Positions 44,657 to 56,996 of a stretch of DNA of 64,000 bases are shown piece by piece (positions within the stretch are counted from its first letter, which is position 1; each line of letters begins with the position of its first letter). The stretch is from Gonocerus acuteangulatus (taxonomy: Eukaryota > Arthropoda > Insecta > Hemiptera > Coreidae). The notes under the pieces were generated by a model that was not told where the DNA came from, did no database searches, and saw nothing but the letters and a program-made list of their open reading frames with translations. The position numbers and the translations under genes are program-made. Location: contig OX328123.1 of the NCBI GenBank assembly GCA_946811695.1, positions 29,219,037 through 29,283,036 on the forward strand, given 5' to 3'.

Positions 44657-44736
44657 ACTTTTGGGCATACGTGCTATGCGTTTCCGCTCGCTACGTTCGC
44701 TCAAGAAGCGGAAACGCAAAGCACGTATGCCCAAAA
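44657..44736. repeat. Hairpin with 31-bp stem
   Basis: The arm 44657-44687 (containing TGGGCATACGTGC) and the arm 44706-44736 are complementary with one mismatch and an 18-bp loop GCTACGTTCGCT-containing. It is GC-rich compared with its surroundings. Confidence 0.93.
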
Positions 44737-45027
44737 GCGACAGCTTACGGCAGGTCAGCTACGAGATGTGAGTCTAAATTTCAATTATACTTAATGCGCA
44801 TGTTTACAAATACGCTGTTTACACCGTCTTTTATAACCTCCATAACAGTGAACTTTAGTGCTTAAAACTTCTTTCCTAGTTGAGAGCAACTTTTTTTTTT
44901 TTAACGGATTCGTGTTTAGTGCATCAAAATACGTTATAGTGCAAACTTTGAAGAAAATCGGTGCTGAGGACGCTCTCCTTCAGATTTACCTCTCTCTTCA
45001 TTGCATTTGTAACATGATGTAGAAACT

Positions 45028-45430
45028 AATACATTCTACACTTTGCCTAAACCACTTAGGCATTCTATAGAATGCCTGGATTCTATACTTTGCCTAAACC
45101 ACTCAGGAATTCTATAGAATGCCTGGATTCTATACTTTGCCTAAACCACTCAGGAATTCTATAGAATGCCTGGATTCTATACTTTGCCTAAACCACTGAG
45201 GCATTCTATAGAATGCCTGGATTCTATACTTTGCCTAAACCACTCAGGAATTCTATAGAATGCCTGGATTCTATACTTTGCCTAAACCACTCAGGAATTC
45301 TATAGAATGCCTGGATTCTATACTTTGCCTAAACCACTCAGGCATTCTATAGAATGCCTGGATTCTATACTTTGCCTAAACCACTCAGGCAATCTATAGA
45401 ATGCTTGGATTCTATACTTTGCCGATAACA
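45028..45430. repeat. 47-bp tandem repeat, about 8 copies
   Basis: Each unit has CTGGATTCTATACTTTGCC, TAAACCACT and the palindrome GGCATTCTATAGAATGCC or its one-base variant GGAATTCTATAGAATGCC. Each unit therefore also contains an inverted-end-like ACTTTGCC. Confidence 0.95.
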
Positions 45431-45434
45431 TATA

Positions 45435-46800
45435 TACCCTATTGCAGACTTTTCTACTGAACGTTTCTAAGGATTCTGCAGATATTGAGAAGATCTTCGT
45501 CAAAGAATTTCTGCACAGTGCATCGACGACGAATTTCTATTTTTCTATTGAATACACCATAAGATCAAACCAATCTTCACCACTACTAAATATACCTCGA
45601 TGAAGGATACGAAGTTTGCGTTGAACATCCTGCAAAGACAAGGATCTCTGCGTTCCCAGGTCGGCCTGTTTGATCGTCATCCGAGTCGTAAACACGAGCC
45701 TGCTATTCAAATAGATTTAATAGGATAAAAGAAAGAAGTTTTTCTTCGGTTTCCGCCATTCCTCAGCTTCTCTTCCCACGAGCAACGAGGGCTTCAAACT
45801 CATCATTTTCCCATTTCACTTCCCGTTGAGCAATAATTAATTTTTTTTTATTATATTTTTATTCATTCCTTTCACGAGCTCTTTATTGTATAATTGCAGA
45901 TCGACAGCTTTACAACCTTGCCCGTTATTCACCGTTACCGCTCCCTCTATGAAAAAACTTCCGAAGCAAAATTTTTCTTAAGACCGACAAATTTAATAAC
46001 ACATTCAGCCATTAGTAATGAACTTTGAAAAACATGAGTCCCATATACTAGCTGAATATGTACCTTTGTAATTATACCTCGAGAGAGGGGGAGAGAGAGA
46101 GAAAAAAAATGACGGAGGGAGAGAGAGAGAGTGAGGGATTGGACCAAGAATGGGATACCTAGTATTTCTTTAAATGTTTCCAATTTTAAAAATACACTAA
46201 ATACATATTAGCGTAACAGTTTTTCTTAAAAAAACCCAAGGACGGCGCTCACAACCCAAAACCAAATTTTTGACAGAAATCTTTTACTAGTAGTATTATT
46301 TCCCAAGAAAATCTCCTGAAAGTATTTCAGTTAACATCACAAAAATCTAAATTAAAAAAGAAAAGAAAAATGTAATAGGTTGTGGAAGAATTGTTCCTGG
46401 GACGCAGAAAACTATCTGAACATGCTATGGAAATCGAACATAAGATCGTCTTGCATTTTAGAGAGAGACATAGCAAGAAAAATGTCTAGAATTGTAGCAA
46501 CATAGGCATTATGCGTAACCTCCTCATTTCATGGGATTCACTCATTACCAGATTACGACATTTTTTACATACCATAATGTAATTTTATATGTTCAATATC
46601 CTTTGTAATTAATTATTTAAGTAATTAGAATAATGAAAAATATAGTGAAATAGCCTACTTAAATAATAAGCCTATTTATAAGAATAATGAAAAATATAGT
46701 GAAATAGCCTACTTAAATGCTATTATAGTTTTATAACGAATTCAAATTCATTGTATTCTTCCTCTTCTAACAGATAACTATTTTTTCGTTGAACCTAAAT
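45435..46800. other. Intergenic DNA with small duplication
   Basis: A (GA)n-rich stretch at 46080-46135 and a direct duplication of about 45 bp at about 46629-46720 (AGAATAATGAAAAATATAGT). No gene recognised. Confidence 0.45.
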
Positions 46801-47257
46801 AAAGGCTCGGAAACACAGAAAGAGATCAATATCGCGGCGGGGAGCGATATCTGACCGAGGGTGGGAGGCGATCAACTTGTATTACACTCTGTAGCATCAA
46901 CTCCGTCACACAGAGGACGATCTGTCGCAGCGAGCTAGTCTTTATCGCTTTGCTGGGCGATGCAGCTGTAAAAAATAACAGATTTATCGCGCGATAAAAT
47001 GAGTAAATAAACTGAATTATTCATCGAAAAACATACGTTTTGAGGTTATGTTGTATTAATAAAAAAATACCTGAATTCTACCTTCTCAACTCTTCCTTAT
47101 TGAATGAATATTCTTTATGTAAATTAAGAACTGTATTGCTCACAATGATATTCCATCCCCTGATGGATAGTGATGTACCCTCATTGCAGACCGTTGCGAT
47201 GATCGTTGGATCGCTGCCCGCCGGGATAAAAATCGCGTCCCGTGTACCCGAGCCTTT
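46801..47257. mobile_element. Candidate MITE with 17-bp inverted ends
   Basis: AAAGGCTCGGAAACACA (46801-46817) and the inverse CGTGTACCCGAGCCTTT (47241-47257) match at 14 of 17. The interior is GC-richer than the flanks and contains two ATCGC-rich stretches. No transposase; target duplication unclear (possibly AAT). Confidence 0.55.
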
Positions 47258-49434
47258 AATTCTCACTTCACTATCGTGCTCTACCTGAATTTTTCTATAA
47301 GGAAACATATACTGGAAGGACAAATATCTCACAATATAAGCAGGAAGGTTTTTGTACAGCTAGATGATTTTGGACCACTGTGCGTTTGTTTATACATCTT
47401 TGAGAACACGATAAGGGCGAAAAAATTATTTTTAAATATCAAATTCATAATTGACGACAATAAAGATATAGGCTTCACAGATGGATACATCATAGTGAGT
47501 TCATTGGACAACCGATAGCCATGAGAGCAAAGCCATGAGCAATTCGTGTATGAGTCTCTGAGTAGTATAGTCCAGGCAACGAATGCTTATATAGGACACA
47601 GCTATGGGTGGAAATTTTTGGAACACAATTTTGGACTTCGTAACTTTGTTTGAGCTAGATAGGAGGTGAACATATCAAAAGTCCTCGCCCGTAGCCTTTG
47701 TGCCGGGAGGGGGGGGGGTTTAGAAGGTCCCATTTTTCAGGTTTTCACTTATATCTCGGAAACTCTGCGTCCTAGCGACTTGACTATTCTATAACAAATG
47801 AAAGCTGATTAAATTTCCTACAAGTTCTAATCAATAACGTTTTTCAAGATAGCTTTAGTTTTTGAAATATCCGCTCTTGAAAGCCTGTCATTTTGGGGGA
47901 AAACACTTTTCCGCATATTTTTCTCGATGAACGATGAACCCAAAAAATAAATAACGGCTATAGGGTTGTAGAGTATTGCATTCCCTTCAATAATATACAT
48001 TACTTTGCTATTTTATGTATTTTCCTTCAAACGTAAAAATAATTATAGTGTTCATCGTGAAATCTGAAATTTAGCGACTAATAGTCTAGGCAACTAAGAG
48101 TTATAGATGGAAATGTTTGGAAAACGCTTTTTGACTTCATAAATTTGTTTCGGCTAGTTAGGAGGTGAAGATATAATTTAATTAAATAAACTAGTAAATC
48201 CAATTGGCAATTTTTGCAGAAAGATACTGCCAACAAACATGCCAAAACGTCCAAAATATGTTGACTGCTTTTCTTAGCCGAAACCTAACTATTCCTTGAT
48301 GTATTACCACCCAGAAAGCTAACAATTTCCATCTCATAAGTAACACATCTATAACTTGAAAAATATAAAAATACAAAAAGGATGAAGTATAAAATTAAAA
48401 AAAAAAATAGGATAAATTGAATTCATAACTTTAACTAGAGTAAAAAAATAGGCTTTCGCTCTACCTTGTGGGAATAAAATGCAATTACAAAAATCATTAA
48501 CAATTATAAAATATTGTGTTACCTATTTATATATATGTTTGTATATGTTTAGCTTTTTTTAGAAATGGATTTGTCTGGATTACCATACCTCAACTGTTCT
48601 ATCGTTTTCTGTAGCCCAGTTTTTCAGTAAAAGTTTTATTGCAGTTGGTAAAGTGCGTTGTGTCCTTTGCCAATACGTGCTAGTGTATGGCAAATTCGAA
48701 GTCAATAAAGGATTACTTATGTAGTTTGAATTCCTCTGAATTAACATTTGTATTTGGGAACCTTCACGAAGAATGTCTTAGGTCAACGCAGTTGTGGACC
48801 TATTTTCTTTCTTGGGAATTATATTGGACGATTGGAAACTCATCATTAAGACTTTACTGTGTACGATCGTAGGAATTCATAAACATTGTTACTGAAGTTC
48901 AGGTAAAACAACGAAAACCATTTTTTCTTTTTGAGGAATGCATGCTCATGATTTGAGGAGTTGCACGCAAACTGAGAAATCGCTTTAAATCGTCATTAAT
49001 AGTCTAAGCTTTGTTAGGAAGGCATTTAGCAACTATAAAAGGAAAATGTCGTAAAAAGTCAACTTTTATATTCGACTTGACTGTCGACCTCTCCCAGGGG
49101 GAAGCAGTTGTTGGAAATAAAATAACATTTAATAGCTACCTCGGTATTGGTCCTAGCTGACACGCACACGTACACAGAGCATTCAGCTCTAGAGACAAAA
49201 CAGACACACAAACACCGGGAAAAACATCCAAGGCGGAAAAAATGAAAGAGGCAGGAAAGACAAGCCGACAAAGGGTAACTCGTTAGTCCTTTAATCCCCA
49301 TTTAGGAACGGCTTCGTTTTTCTTCGGCTAAGTACGGCTTTCATCGGCTTCATAGGGCACGCGGTATACTTCAAAGGGTTTTTTCCTCGGTGAGGTACAT
49401 AGCTACCTCGCCGCATGAATGGAATCAAATGAAG
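47258..49434. other. Intergenic DNA with diverged duplication
   Basis: The block at about 47570-47680 (CAGGCAACGAATGC, then AGCTAGATAGGAGGTGAA) recurs diverged at about 48085-48175. Near 48235-48300 the inverted-arm family sequence (AAAACGTCC, TAGCCGAAACC) appears. Frames of about 80 codons here show no motifs. Confidence 0.4.
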
Positions 49435-50135
49435 ATTCACTACCTCTCGTAGTAAGGCCGGCTCTAGATCAGCTCCTAACAGGCTCTCATGTGCCTGATA
49501 GTGGAGTCTGCTCTCGTAGTAAGGCAAGCTCTAGATCAGCTCCTAACAGGCTCTCGTGTGCCTGATAGTGGAGTCTACTCTCGCAGTAAGGCAGGCTCTA
49601 GATCAGCTCCTAACAGGCTCTCATGTGCCTGATAGTGGAGTCTACTCTCGTAGTAAGGCAGGCTCTAGATCAGCTCCTAACAGGCTCTCATGTGCCTGAT
49701 AGTGGAGTCTGCTCTCGTAGCAAGGCAGGCTCTCATGTGCCTGATAGTGGAGTCTGCTCTCATAGTAAGGCAGACTCTAGATCAGCTCCTAACAGGCTCT
49801 CATGTGCCTGATAGTGGAGTCTACTCTCGTAATAAGGCAGGCTCTAGATCAGCTCCTAACAGGCTCTCATGTGCCTGATAGTGGAGTCTGCTCTCGTAGC
49901 AAGGCAGGCTCTAGATCAGCTCCTAGCAGGCTCTCGTGTGCCTGATAGTGGAGTCTGCTCTCATAGTAAGGCAGACTCTAGATCAGCTCCTAACAGGCTC
50001 TCATGTGCCTGATAGTGGGGTCTACTCTCGTAATAAGGCAGGCTCTAGATCAGCTCCTAACAGGCTCTCGTGTGCCTGATAGTGGAGTCTACTCTCGCAG
50101 TGAGGCAGGCTCTAGATCAGCTACTATCAGACTCT
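49435..50135. repeat. 67-bp tandem repeat, about 10 copies
   Basis: Units contain GCTCTAGATCAGCTCCTAAC and GTGCCTGATAGTGGAGTCT. One unit (about 49719-49752) has lost about 33 bp. The frames of 62-103 codons across it are translated repeat. Confidence 0.96.
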
Positions 50136-50268
50136 CAAGTTTACTCACAGGGAAGGCCTTTAGAAGAATGGGAGGTATTCGTAAACAGCTTCTAATGGGC
50201 TTTGATGATAAGGAAGTGTATTTGGAAAGAATCCAAGACCAAACGCCAAACCATGTGGCTAATAGGTT

Positions 50269-50440
50269 TGTAAAAAAAAAAAATAAAATAAAGAAAAAAA
50301 AAATAGACCCATAGCAGAGCCTAGATGGGCAGATACTTTATAGGTATCTGATTGTAGACTATGCAGCACACTAGTGAGATAGAGGTCAGTACTTTGCTTC
50401 GGCTGCCTGATTTTCCCTTTTGCAGATACCCATTAATAAA
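50269..50440 (-). mobile_element. SINE family 2, 3' fragment
   Basis: A-rich tract then GACCCATAGCAGAGCC, CAGATACTTTATAGG and GCTGCCTGATTTTCCC, matching the 3' half of the 13.4 kb copy. The head is absent. Confidence 0.8.
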
Positions 50441-50740
50441 TCGATTTAAGACTGATGGCTTATATTATGACATAAAATGACACGGTTATCGTTGTCCACG
50501 ATTTAGCTTGTCGTTAATAATTGAGTTTGCAGTAGGTAGTCTTATTAAACAAAATTATACAATTGAAAGATTTATTATATTTTGTCAAATTTTTGTTATG
50601 AGTAAATATTTTGGGGGAACGGTCATGAGGTATCTTTTTAAATGTACATGTTATATCAGTAAATATTTTTTTCTTTAATATATTCTTATTTTCATTGGGT
50701 ACATATCATAAAAATTGAAATACCTAATACTAATGACCAA

Positions 50741-51083
50741 GTGTGCCGGGCCGGGCCTCGCTAAATGGAAAAAAATGTATAGGTTATGAGCTTGTAAAAA
50801 GAATGGGGTTTAGAAATGTAAACGGGTGTAGCCTATATTTAGTGCAATGGTAACTACATTTTTTTAAATGTACATAAACGACAAAACAAGTGCATTTCTA
50901 TAATAGTATATTTCATGAGTCGTAATAAAACTACAAGTACCGAAAGTGACCTTTGGTGCACCGATTGTCGGCTTTTATTCTCATTTTGCTCAAAACTCAA
51001 GATGAAAATAATTTTAAAATGTCCAAAGTCCTATAGCAAAATAATAGAATTTTCATTCCGGCTCTGAGATGTGACGGCCCTGA
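50741..51083 (-). mobile_element. hAT-type element fragment, same family as 17065
   Basis: Opposite orientation: GAATTTTCATTCCGGCTCTG, then CGGCCCTGAAC at one end, and internal TTTCATGAGTCGTAATAAAA matching the 17.1-17.6 kb element reversed. The ends are eroded. Confidence 0.75.
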
Positions 51084-51594
51084 ACAGATGTTTATTTAGT
51101 AATAAAAACTGATTACACGGACACACAAACATTATCAGTGCGTCTCTGACAATGAAATCAAAATTGTCAACACTTCAGATCATTGCAGGATATTCTTGTA
51201 GAGGTAGATTCATATGTTATTAGTTTTCAATGGCTCTTTTCGATATGACAAACCCGCAAAAAAAACATTAATGTTTTAGAATTAGTTTTTACTGATGTTT
51301 AAATACATTAGTCATAAGAAATAAGTTGCACTAAACAAAAGTTGTAAGAGTCTTAACCCCGCCGTAGAACCACTCAGCTTCTACGGCCCTGAATGCATGC
51401 TCTGGCTATATTAGAGGAGTGTGTGGAGAAAGCCCGGCTCCAGACTGTTGGAGACAAAGCCGGCTAGAGATATATAGATAGAAGAGGAGGGTGAGGCCAC
51501 GCCCCTTCAGGAGTGTGGACCAATGGGATGGGAGTACGGGATACTTCCTAAGGGAGACCGCTCAATGGCGACTCCACATCAGCAGCTCAGCTGA
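51084..51594. other. Intergenic DNA, no recognised feature
   Basis: Moderate GC near 51370-51590. No coding motif. Confidence 0.4.
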
Positions 51595-52880
51595 GAGCAG
51601 TCTATTCCTGGCGGGGACGGTACTCTACCCTGTGGGATTAGGGTAGGTAGACTGATGGGACTAATCGAGTCTGTTGTCTTATCAGGAACCTCTTATCATA
51701 CGCAGATCAGCTGGAAGCAGTCTATTCCTGGCGGGGACGGTACTCTACCCTGTGGGATTAGGGTAGGTAGACTGATGGGACTAATCGAGTCTGTTGTCTT
51801 ATCAGGAACCTCTTATCATACGCAGATCAGCTGGAAACAGTCTATTCCTGGCGGGGACGGTACTCCACCCTGTGGGATTAGGGTAGGTAGACTGATGGGA
51901 CTTATCGAGACTACTGCCTTATCAGAAACCTCTTATCATACGCAGATCAGCTGGAAGCAGATGCTGATGAGCTGGAAGCAGACTATTCCTGGCGGGGACG
52001 GTACTCTATCCTGTAGGATTGGGATAGGTAGACCGATGGGACTTATCAAGACTACTGCCTTATCAGAAACCTCTTATCATACGCAGATCAGCTGGAAGCA
52101 GACTATTCCTGGCGTGGCGAGTACCCTGCCCGCAGGATTGGGCTTGGTAGGAAGATGGGACATATCAAGTCAACTACCTTATCGGAGAGTTGTAATCGTA
52201 TGGAGATCATCCATAGCTGGACGCAGACTATTCCTCGCGTAGACTGTACTCGGCAGAATAGGATTGGAGAGGAAGAACGATTAGACTTGTGTCTAGTAAC
52301 TTATCAGAAAGTCTTATTATTTGCAGATTATCTGGAAACAGATGCTGATGGGTTGGGAGCAGACTATTCTTGACGTAGACGGTATTTTACCATGCAGTTT
52401 TGGGATCGGGAGACCGATGGGACTTATCGAGGCTAGTGTATTTTCAGAAACGCCTTATCATGTGTAGATCAGCTGGAAGCAGATACAGAGATCCCGTGCT
52501 TGGTAGAAAGATTGGATTTTTCGAGTCTACTGCCTTATCAGAAAGCTCTTATAATATGCAGCTCAGCTGAGAGCATATGCTCATGAGCTGGCAGCAGGCT
52601 ATTTCTGGAGTGGAGGGTACTCTGTCCTGCAGGTTTGGGGGTGGTAAAACGATAGGACTTATTGAATCTAATGCTTTATCAGAAAGCTCATATCCTATGA
52701 CAATCAGCTGAGAGCATATGCTAATCAGCTAGAAGCAGAAAATTCTGTCCCGCAGGATTGGGGTAGGTAGAACGATGGATATATATGGTACGTAGTTCGA
52801 CGTGAGAAAGCTGGGAGCACAATCAAACGAACTGGAATCCGATGCTCATCAGCTAGGAGTGGAAGCAGATACTGATGGGC
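51595..52880. repeat. About 120-bp tandem repeat, decaying rightward
   Basis: The first units (51595-51950) are nearly identical and carry GGCGGGGACGGTACTCTACC and CTTATCAGGAACCTCTTATC. Later units (to about 52880) diverge, with short insertions such as GATGCTGATGAGCTGGAAGC. The 195-codon open frame at 51655-52242 exists because the unit is a multiple of three. Confidence 0.93.
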
Positions 52881-53582
52881 TGGGAGCAGGATATGACTAT
52901 TTCCGACCTAAACCGAAATCCTTTTTTGCTCTTTGAAAACTTGAGTTTAGAGGATGCTACGACTCATCCAATGTAAACTCAAGAACGAGTATAGACATAA
53001 GAACGTCTGTAGATGAAATTTCACTTATCTGGGGCAAAAAAAAACAAAACTAAATAATGCTTCAAGTGTAACAACATAAGCATATATTCAAGGTCAACAT
53101 ATGCTTAACGCGTCTAGACATAATTTCGTCTTCATAGGATTTCGGACTCTCTCCCGCATATGGGACAGACGGGTACAAAGTTTAATGCTCCAGAAACGCT
53201 GGGAGTACCTCGCAATGGTGCGTTGTGGATATAAATCAATTTCCAAGAATAACCACATCTATAGTCAAGCCTGAAGTCCTAAAAACATATGTAATATGTT
53301 AAAAGCACTTCAAATATCTTTAGGAACATTTTATTTATTAAACTCTACACTCATCTACACTACATCTAAACTCTACAGATTTTTACACTCATTCGATCAC
53401 TCTGTATACGAAATTGTTTTGTCACTGTTACTGATATTAAGAAGAAAAGGTTACTAACACGTAAGCTCTAACTATTTGGCCTTATTAATCAAAAAAATAT
53501 TATTATTAGTATAATATTTAGTAATGAACACAGAAGTTGTTAAGCTTTAGATGCCAAGCCCTTAAAACAAAATAAATAAATA

Positions 53583-53583
<1 letters not shown>
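52881..53583. other. Intergenic DNA, no recognised feature
   Basis: No coding or repeat signal identified. Confidence 0.4.
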
Positions 53584-53647
<64 letters not shown>

Positions 53648-53780
53648 TGTATAGATGGAGATAGTTAGCCGCTGTAGAGATACGAAGACAGGTATAGTTG
53701 GAAACGTCCAAAATACAGATTTCTTTTTGAAAGTCTGACGTTTTTTCTCCTAGCCGAATCCCAACTATACCTGTCTTCGT
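53584..53780. repeat. (TA)n followed by an inverted-arm repeat
   Basis: A TA tract (53584-53650) is followed by ATACGAAGACAGGTATAGTT (from 53679) mirrored by AACTATACCTGTCTTCGTAT (ending 53780). Between them lie AAACGTCC and CTAGCCGAATCCC, the same dispersed family as at 19.7 and 27.75 kb. Confidence 0.75.
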
Positions 53781-53787
53781 ATATACA

Positions 53788-54673
53788 TATATGTTACCGG
53801 CAAAGTATAAAATCAGGCAATGTATAAAATGCCTAGGCATTCTATAGAACGGCTAATTCCAACCGGCAATGTATGAAATAAAGCGTATTTCCTACTTTCC
53901 CTAGGCATTTTATAGAATGTCTACTGCCCTTTAGGCAAAGTATAAAGAGAGAATATATAGCTTCTAGGAGTGAAGAAGTGTCAAGAGTACAGAGTGTAAA
54001 TGTGTTAAAGAGCAAAGAAAATGGAATTCTAAGTGTCACAATACTCAGCCCTCGTGCTAAGTAGGCTCTAAATATGTAAATAACAATCTCACTTGATTTT
54101 TTTTTTTTTTTTTTTACGGCGCATCTACATCAAGGTCATTAGCGCCGACATCCAGGGTGCAGCGAGGAATTTTACCAGCCAGCCGTGGGATGATAAAATT
54201 CCTGCCGGAGGTTGGGAATCGAACCCACCATCTCCCGCTTATGAATCCAAGGCGCTAGCCACTAGACCACGGGAGACCCCAAACTCCCTTAATATATTGT
54301 TTTAAATAAATTGTTTGCTGTACGAAAAGATCTTGTTTTTAACCAATTTTTAAAGTTATTCAAATTACTTAGATTAAAGTGTATAGAGTAAACTCAAAAC
54401 CTTTTTAATTTTATACAATGCCAAATAAGCAACATACATTCTATAGAATACCTAGGCATTTTATACAATGCCTAGGCCATGTGTGTAATACGTTGATGAC
54501 TGACATTCAAAGAGTTTTTCGCCTCTGTTGCAGAACTCTATAAATTAAATAAATAGAAAAATAATATGTTGTAAAATCTAATACTTTCTATACTTTGCCA
54601 AAACTGCTTAGGCATTATATAGAATGCCTAGGCATTCTATATAATGCCTGGATTCTATAGGTACATTTCCGGT

Positions 54674-54680
<7 letters not shown>
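53788..54680. mobile_element. TIR element with palindromes, copy 2
   Basis: Left end ATATGTTACCGGCAAAGTAT and right end TTTCCGGTAACATAT pair as inverted repeats and match the 44.4 kb element, as do AATGTATGAAATAAAGC and the GCATTCTATAGAA palindromes. A SINE (54095-54280) is nested. It is flanked by (TA)n on both sides. Confidence 0.65.
54095..54280 (-). mobile_element. SINE family 1 nested in TIR element copy 2
   Basis: Head on the minus strand (GGGGTCTCCCGTGGTCTAGT, B box GGTTCGATTCC) and a T run on the plus strand at the other end. Almost the same length as the 4604 copy. No clear target duplication. Confidence 0.9.

Positions 54681-54732
<52 letters not shown>
54678..54732. repeat. (TA)n microsatellite
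   Basis: Pure TA tract at the right end of TIR element copy 2. Confidence 0.95.
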
Positions 54733-54734
<2 letters not shown>

Positions 54735-55619
54735 AATATTTGTGCTAAAATTAATTAAGTTTAGAAAACAATTTACTGAAACCTAGATAATCAGTAAATT
54801 AAAATTGTTTGAATCGAGTTAAAAACAGTCGCTTGATCGGTGCTAAAAACACTGAACTTGATGAACTCAAAAAAACAAAAAAAAAAACAATCCGTACAGT
54901 ACTTGTAAAGACGTTTCATATCTGTCGGTTAAGTATTTTTTTTGTTCTTCAATTATTGATCCGATTAAGTATATTGATTTTCTTCTTTGTTCGTGTTAAA
55001 GGAATACACATTGGACTGGAAATACAATAACAAAATATAAAAGTCTTCATAGTGAAATAAAAGAGAATTATTAAAATGGCTACAACATGTAATTTTTATA
55101 AAATTAAATGTAATGACTGACATAGTATCTTCACTGGGGAGTAATCGCAAATTAAAAAAAAAAAAAAAAAAATTAAACAATGTGTAAAGAATATTAACAA
55201 CTGTTAAAACGGTTCTAACGGACTTTACTTTTTAAAACAAACATCAAGTTGCAATAATGATAATAGATAAGAAAAAATAAAACAACAGACATTAAATTTT
55301 TAAATAAAATGTGTAATAATATCGCAAAGAAGGAAAAATCTGCTTTCTAGCGGTAGACGTGAGAAGTAATATCAAGAAAGAGGCACCTAGCGGCAGCTTT
55401 GCCAACTTACGTTTCACTGGAACGTTCTATTCAACTCATAGTACAAAATAAGCCCCCTTCCGATAGACCGATTTAGTTAATTATTGCAACACGAATATAA
55501 ATTTTAACGGGGATCATTTTCGGTGTCTACTAGGTAGGATCGATAAACATTTGAAGACATTTTTCAAAAAAATCCGTAATGAGTGCAACCTCAATAACTA
55601 CTTTCCTTTGGAGGAAAGT
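54733..55619. other. Intergenic DNA, no recognised feature
   Basis: AT-rich with an A run at about 55154. Nothing recognised. Confidence 0.4.
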
Positions 55620-55797
55620 GCTAAAATCAATCCCGTAAGAGGTCACTAAGGCTCTGAGGGGGAGATACTATAGAGATATCTGATTCATGACCATACGACA
55701 CACTAGGGAGATTGGACTATACTCCGTACACCTGATTTTCTTCTCACAGGTACCCATTAAGAAATTAATTAAAGCCTGGGTTGGCCTAGAGACGGGC
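55620..55797 (-). mobile_element. SINE family 2, 3' fragment
   Basis: AATCAATCCCGTAAGAGG through GATTCATGACCATA to GCCTGGGTTGGCCTAG, matching the middle and 3' part of the 13.4 kb copy. The head is missing. Confidence 0.8.
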
Positions 55798-56591
55798 ACT
55801 AAATACACACAATACAGATTAATTTAGCAGGATATTCTCAATAACAATACATACATATATGTACACAATACATACATATATGTACACAATAATAATGTTT
55901 TTCTAGATATTGATATGACCTACTTTAAGTGTCGTAATCAATTTCTATTTTCTTCTTGTGGTACGATTAATTGATGGCATTCACATTGTAAGAATTTGTC
56001 CTAATTTGTTGTTAGTGCTGTGTGTTAATTTGGTTCAATTTTTCTGTTACGTATGTTTTAATAAGTTGGTAAATGTCTTGGAATGTGATTCGTTTTCGTC
56101 CGTGAATGATATCTTGATAGCAGTTTTAACGTATGCCCGAGTATCCTGGTGGTTTCATATATCTACAACATTGTCAGGTGTCTTTTATAATCTTGCAGAA
56201 GGTGTAACTGCTAAAAACATTCTAAGGAAGCTAATAAAAAAAAAATGGTCACAGGTTGGTTTTTTTTTTTTTTTTCTTCTATTATATGTGTTTGTACAAA
56301 TGTGTTTGTCTTAGAAACTGTAGACTAGTGTCTACGTGTGGACTACCATCCGTGAACAGTCCATTCATGACATGTGGTTTCTTCAAGTTTCGTCGTTTTC
56401 TGCAATCCGTTAATAAGTGTTTTACTTATAAAGTCGTATTACATTGTCTACAAAGTGTTATGTCTTCTTTTGTAGGTAAGTAGGAGTAGGTTAGTATTGT
56501 ATGTCCAATTCGAACTCTTGAAAGGGCTACTACTCTCCGATAGCTTCTATAGCTGGAGTTAACAGTTAACATTTTTTTTTCTCCGCACGGC

Positions 56592-56594
<3 letters not shown>
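55798..56594. other. Intergenic DNA, no recognised feature
   Basis: A 118-codon frame at 55958-56314 shows no domain I recognise and ends in a homopolymer. I do not call it a gene. Confidence 0.4.

Positions 56595-56645
<51 letters not shown>
56595..56645. repeat. (TA)n microsatellite, left of palindrome
   Basis: Pure TA tract. The matching tract on the other side is at 57001-57051. Confidence 0.95.
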
Positions 56646-56651
<6 letters not shown>

Positions 56652-56751
56652 CCATGATTTGTGACCTTTATTTATGTACATTTATTTATTTTCATAAATA
56701 TGGCAAAGGTCCAAATAATAGTACTCCAGATTCTTGCACTATTTTATTTTT

Positions 56752-56800
56752 GATACGCCCTACATGTTTCGTGGCCTTATGCCACCTCCTCAGGGGCCTC
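56752..56800 (-). ncRNA. Hammerhead-like ribozyme motif, left arm
   Basis: Same motif as the right arm, read on the minus strand: CTGAGGA at 56793-56787, GAAACATGTA ending at 56761 (predicted cleavage). Confidence 0.7.
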
Positions 56801-56877
56801 TAAATCCCTATGTGTGGTCAGCTCGCCACCCATACTATGATAGTATGGGTGGCGAGCTGACCACACATAGGGATTTA

Positions 56878-56926
56878 GTGGCCCCTGAGGAGGTGGCATA
56901 AGGCCACGAAACATGTAGGGCGTATC
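56878..56926 (+). ncRNA. Hammerhead-like ribozyme motif, right arm
   Basis: Helix I GCCC/GGGC, core CTGAGGA (56885-56891), one extra G, perfect five-pair helix II GTGGC/GCCAC with loop ATAAG, then GAAAC (56908-56912) and ATGTA. Predicted cleavage is after A56917. Together with 60.95 kb this is the most complete motif in the window. Confidence 0.72.
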
Positions 56927-56996
56927 AAAAATAAAATAGTGCAAGAATCTGGAGTACTATTATTTGGACCTTTGCCATATTTATGAAAATAAATAA

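Larger units (their letters stand above)
44406..45434. mobile_element. TIR element with 18-bp palindromes, copy 1
   Basis: Left end ATATGTTACTGGCAAAGC and right end ACTTTGCCGATAACATAT are imperfect inverted repeats, shared with the element at 53788-54680. Inside are repeated copies of the perfect palindrome GGCATTCTATAGAATGCC, a 31-bp-stem hairpin (44657-44736) and a 47-bp tandem array. I see no transposase. Confidence 0.65.

Noticed and set aside
51655..52242. 195-codon open frame with regular internal repeats
   Set aside because: It is a 120-bp DNA minisatellite whose unit length happens to be a multiple of three. Neighbouring units carry stops and indels.
55958..56314. 118-codon frame as a gene
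   Set aside because: No recognisable domain, AT-driven hydrophobic composition, and it ends through a homopolymer. Nothing in the context supports expression.
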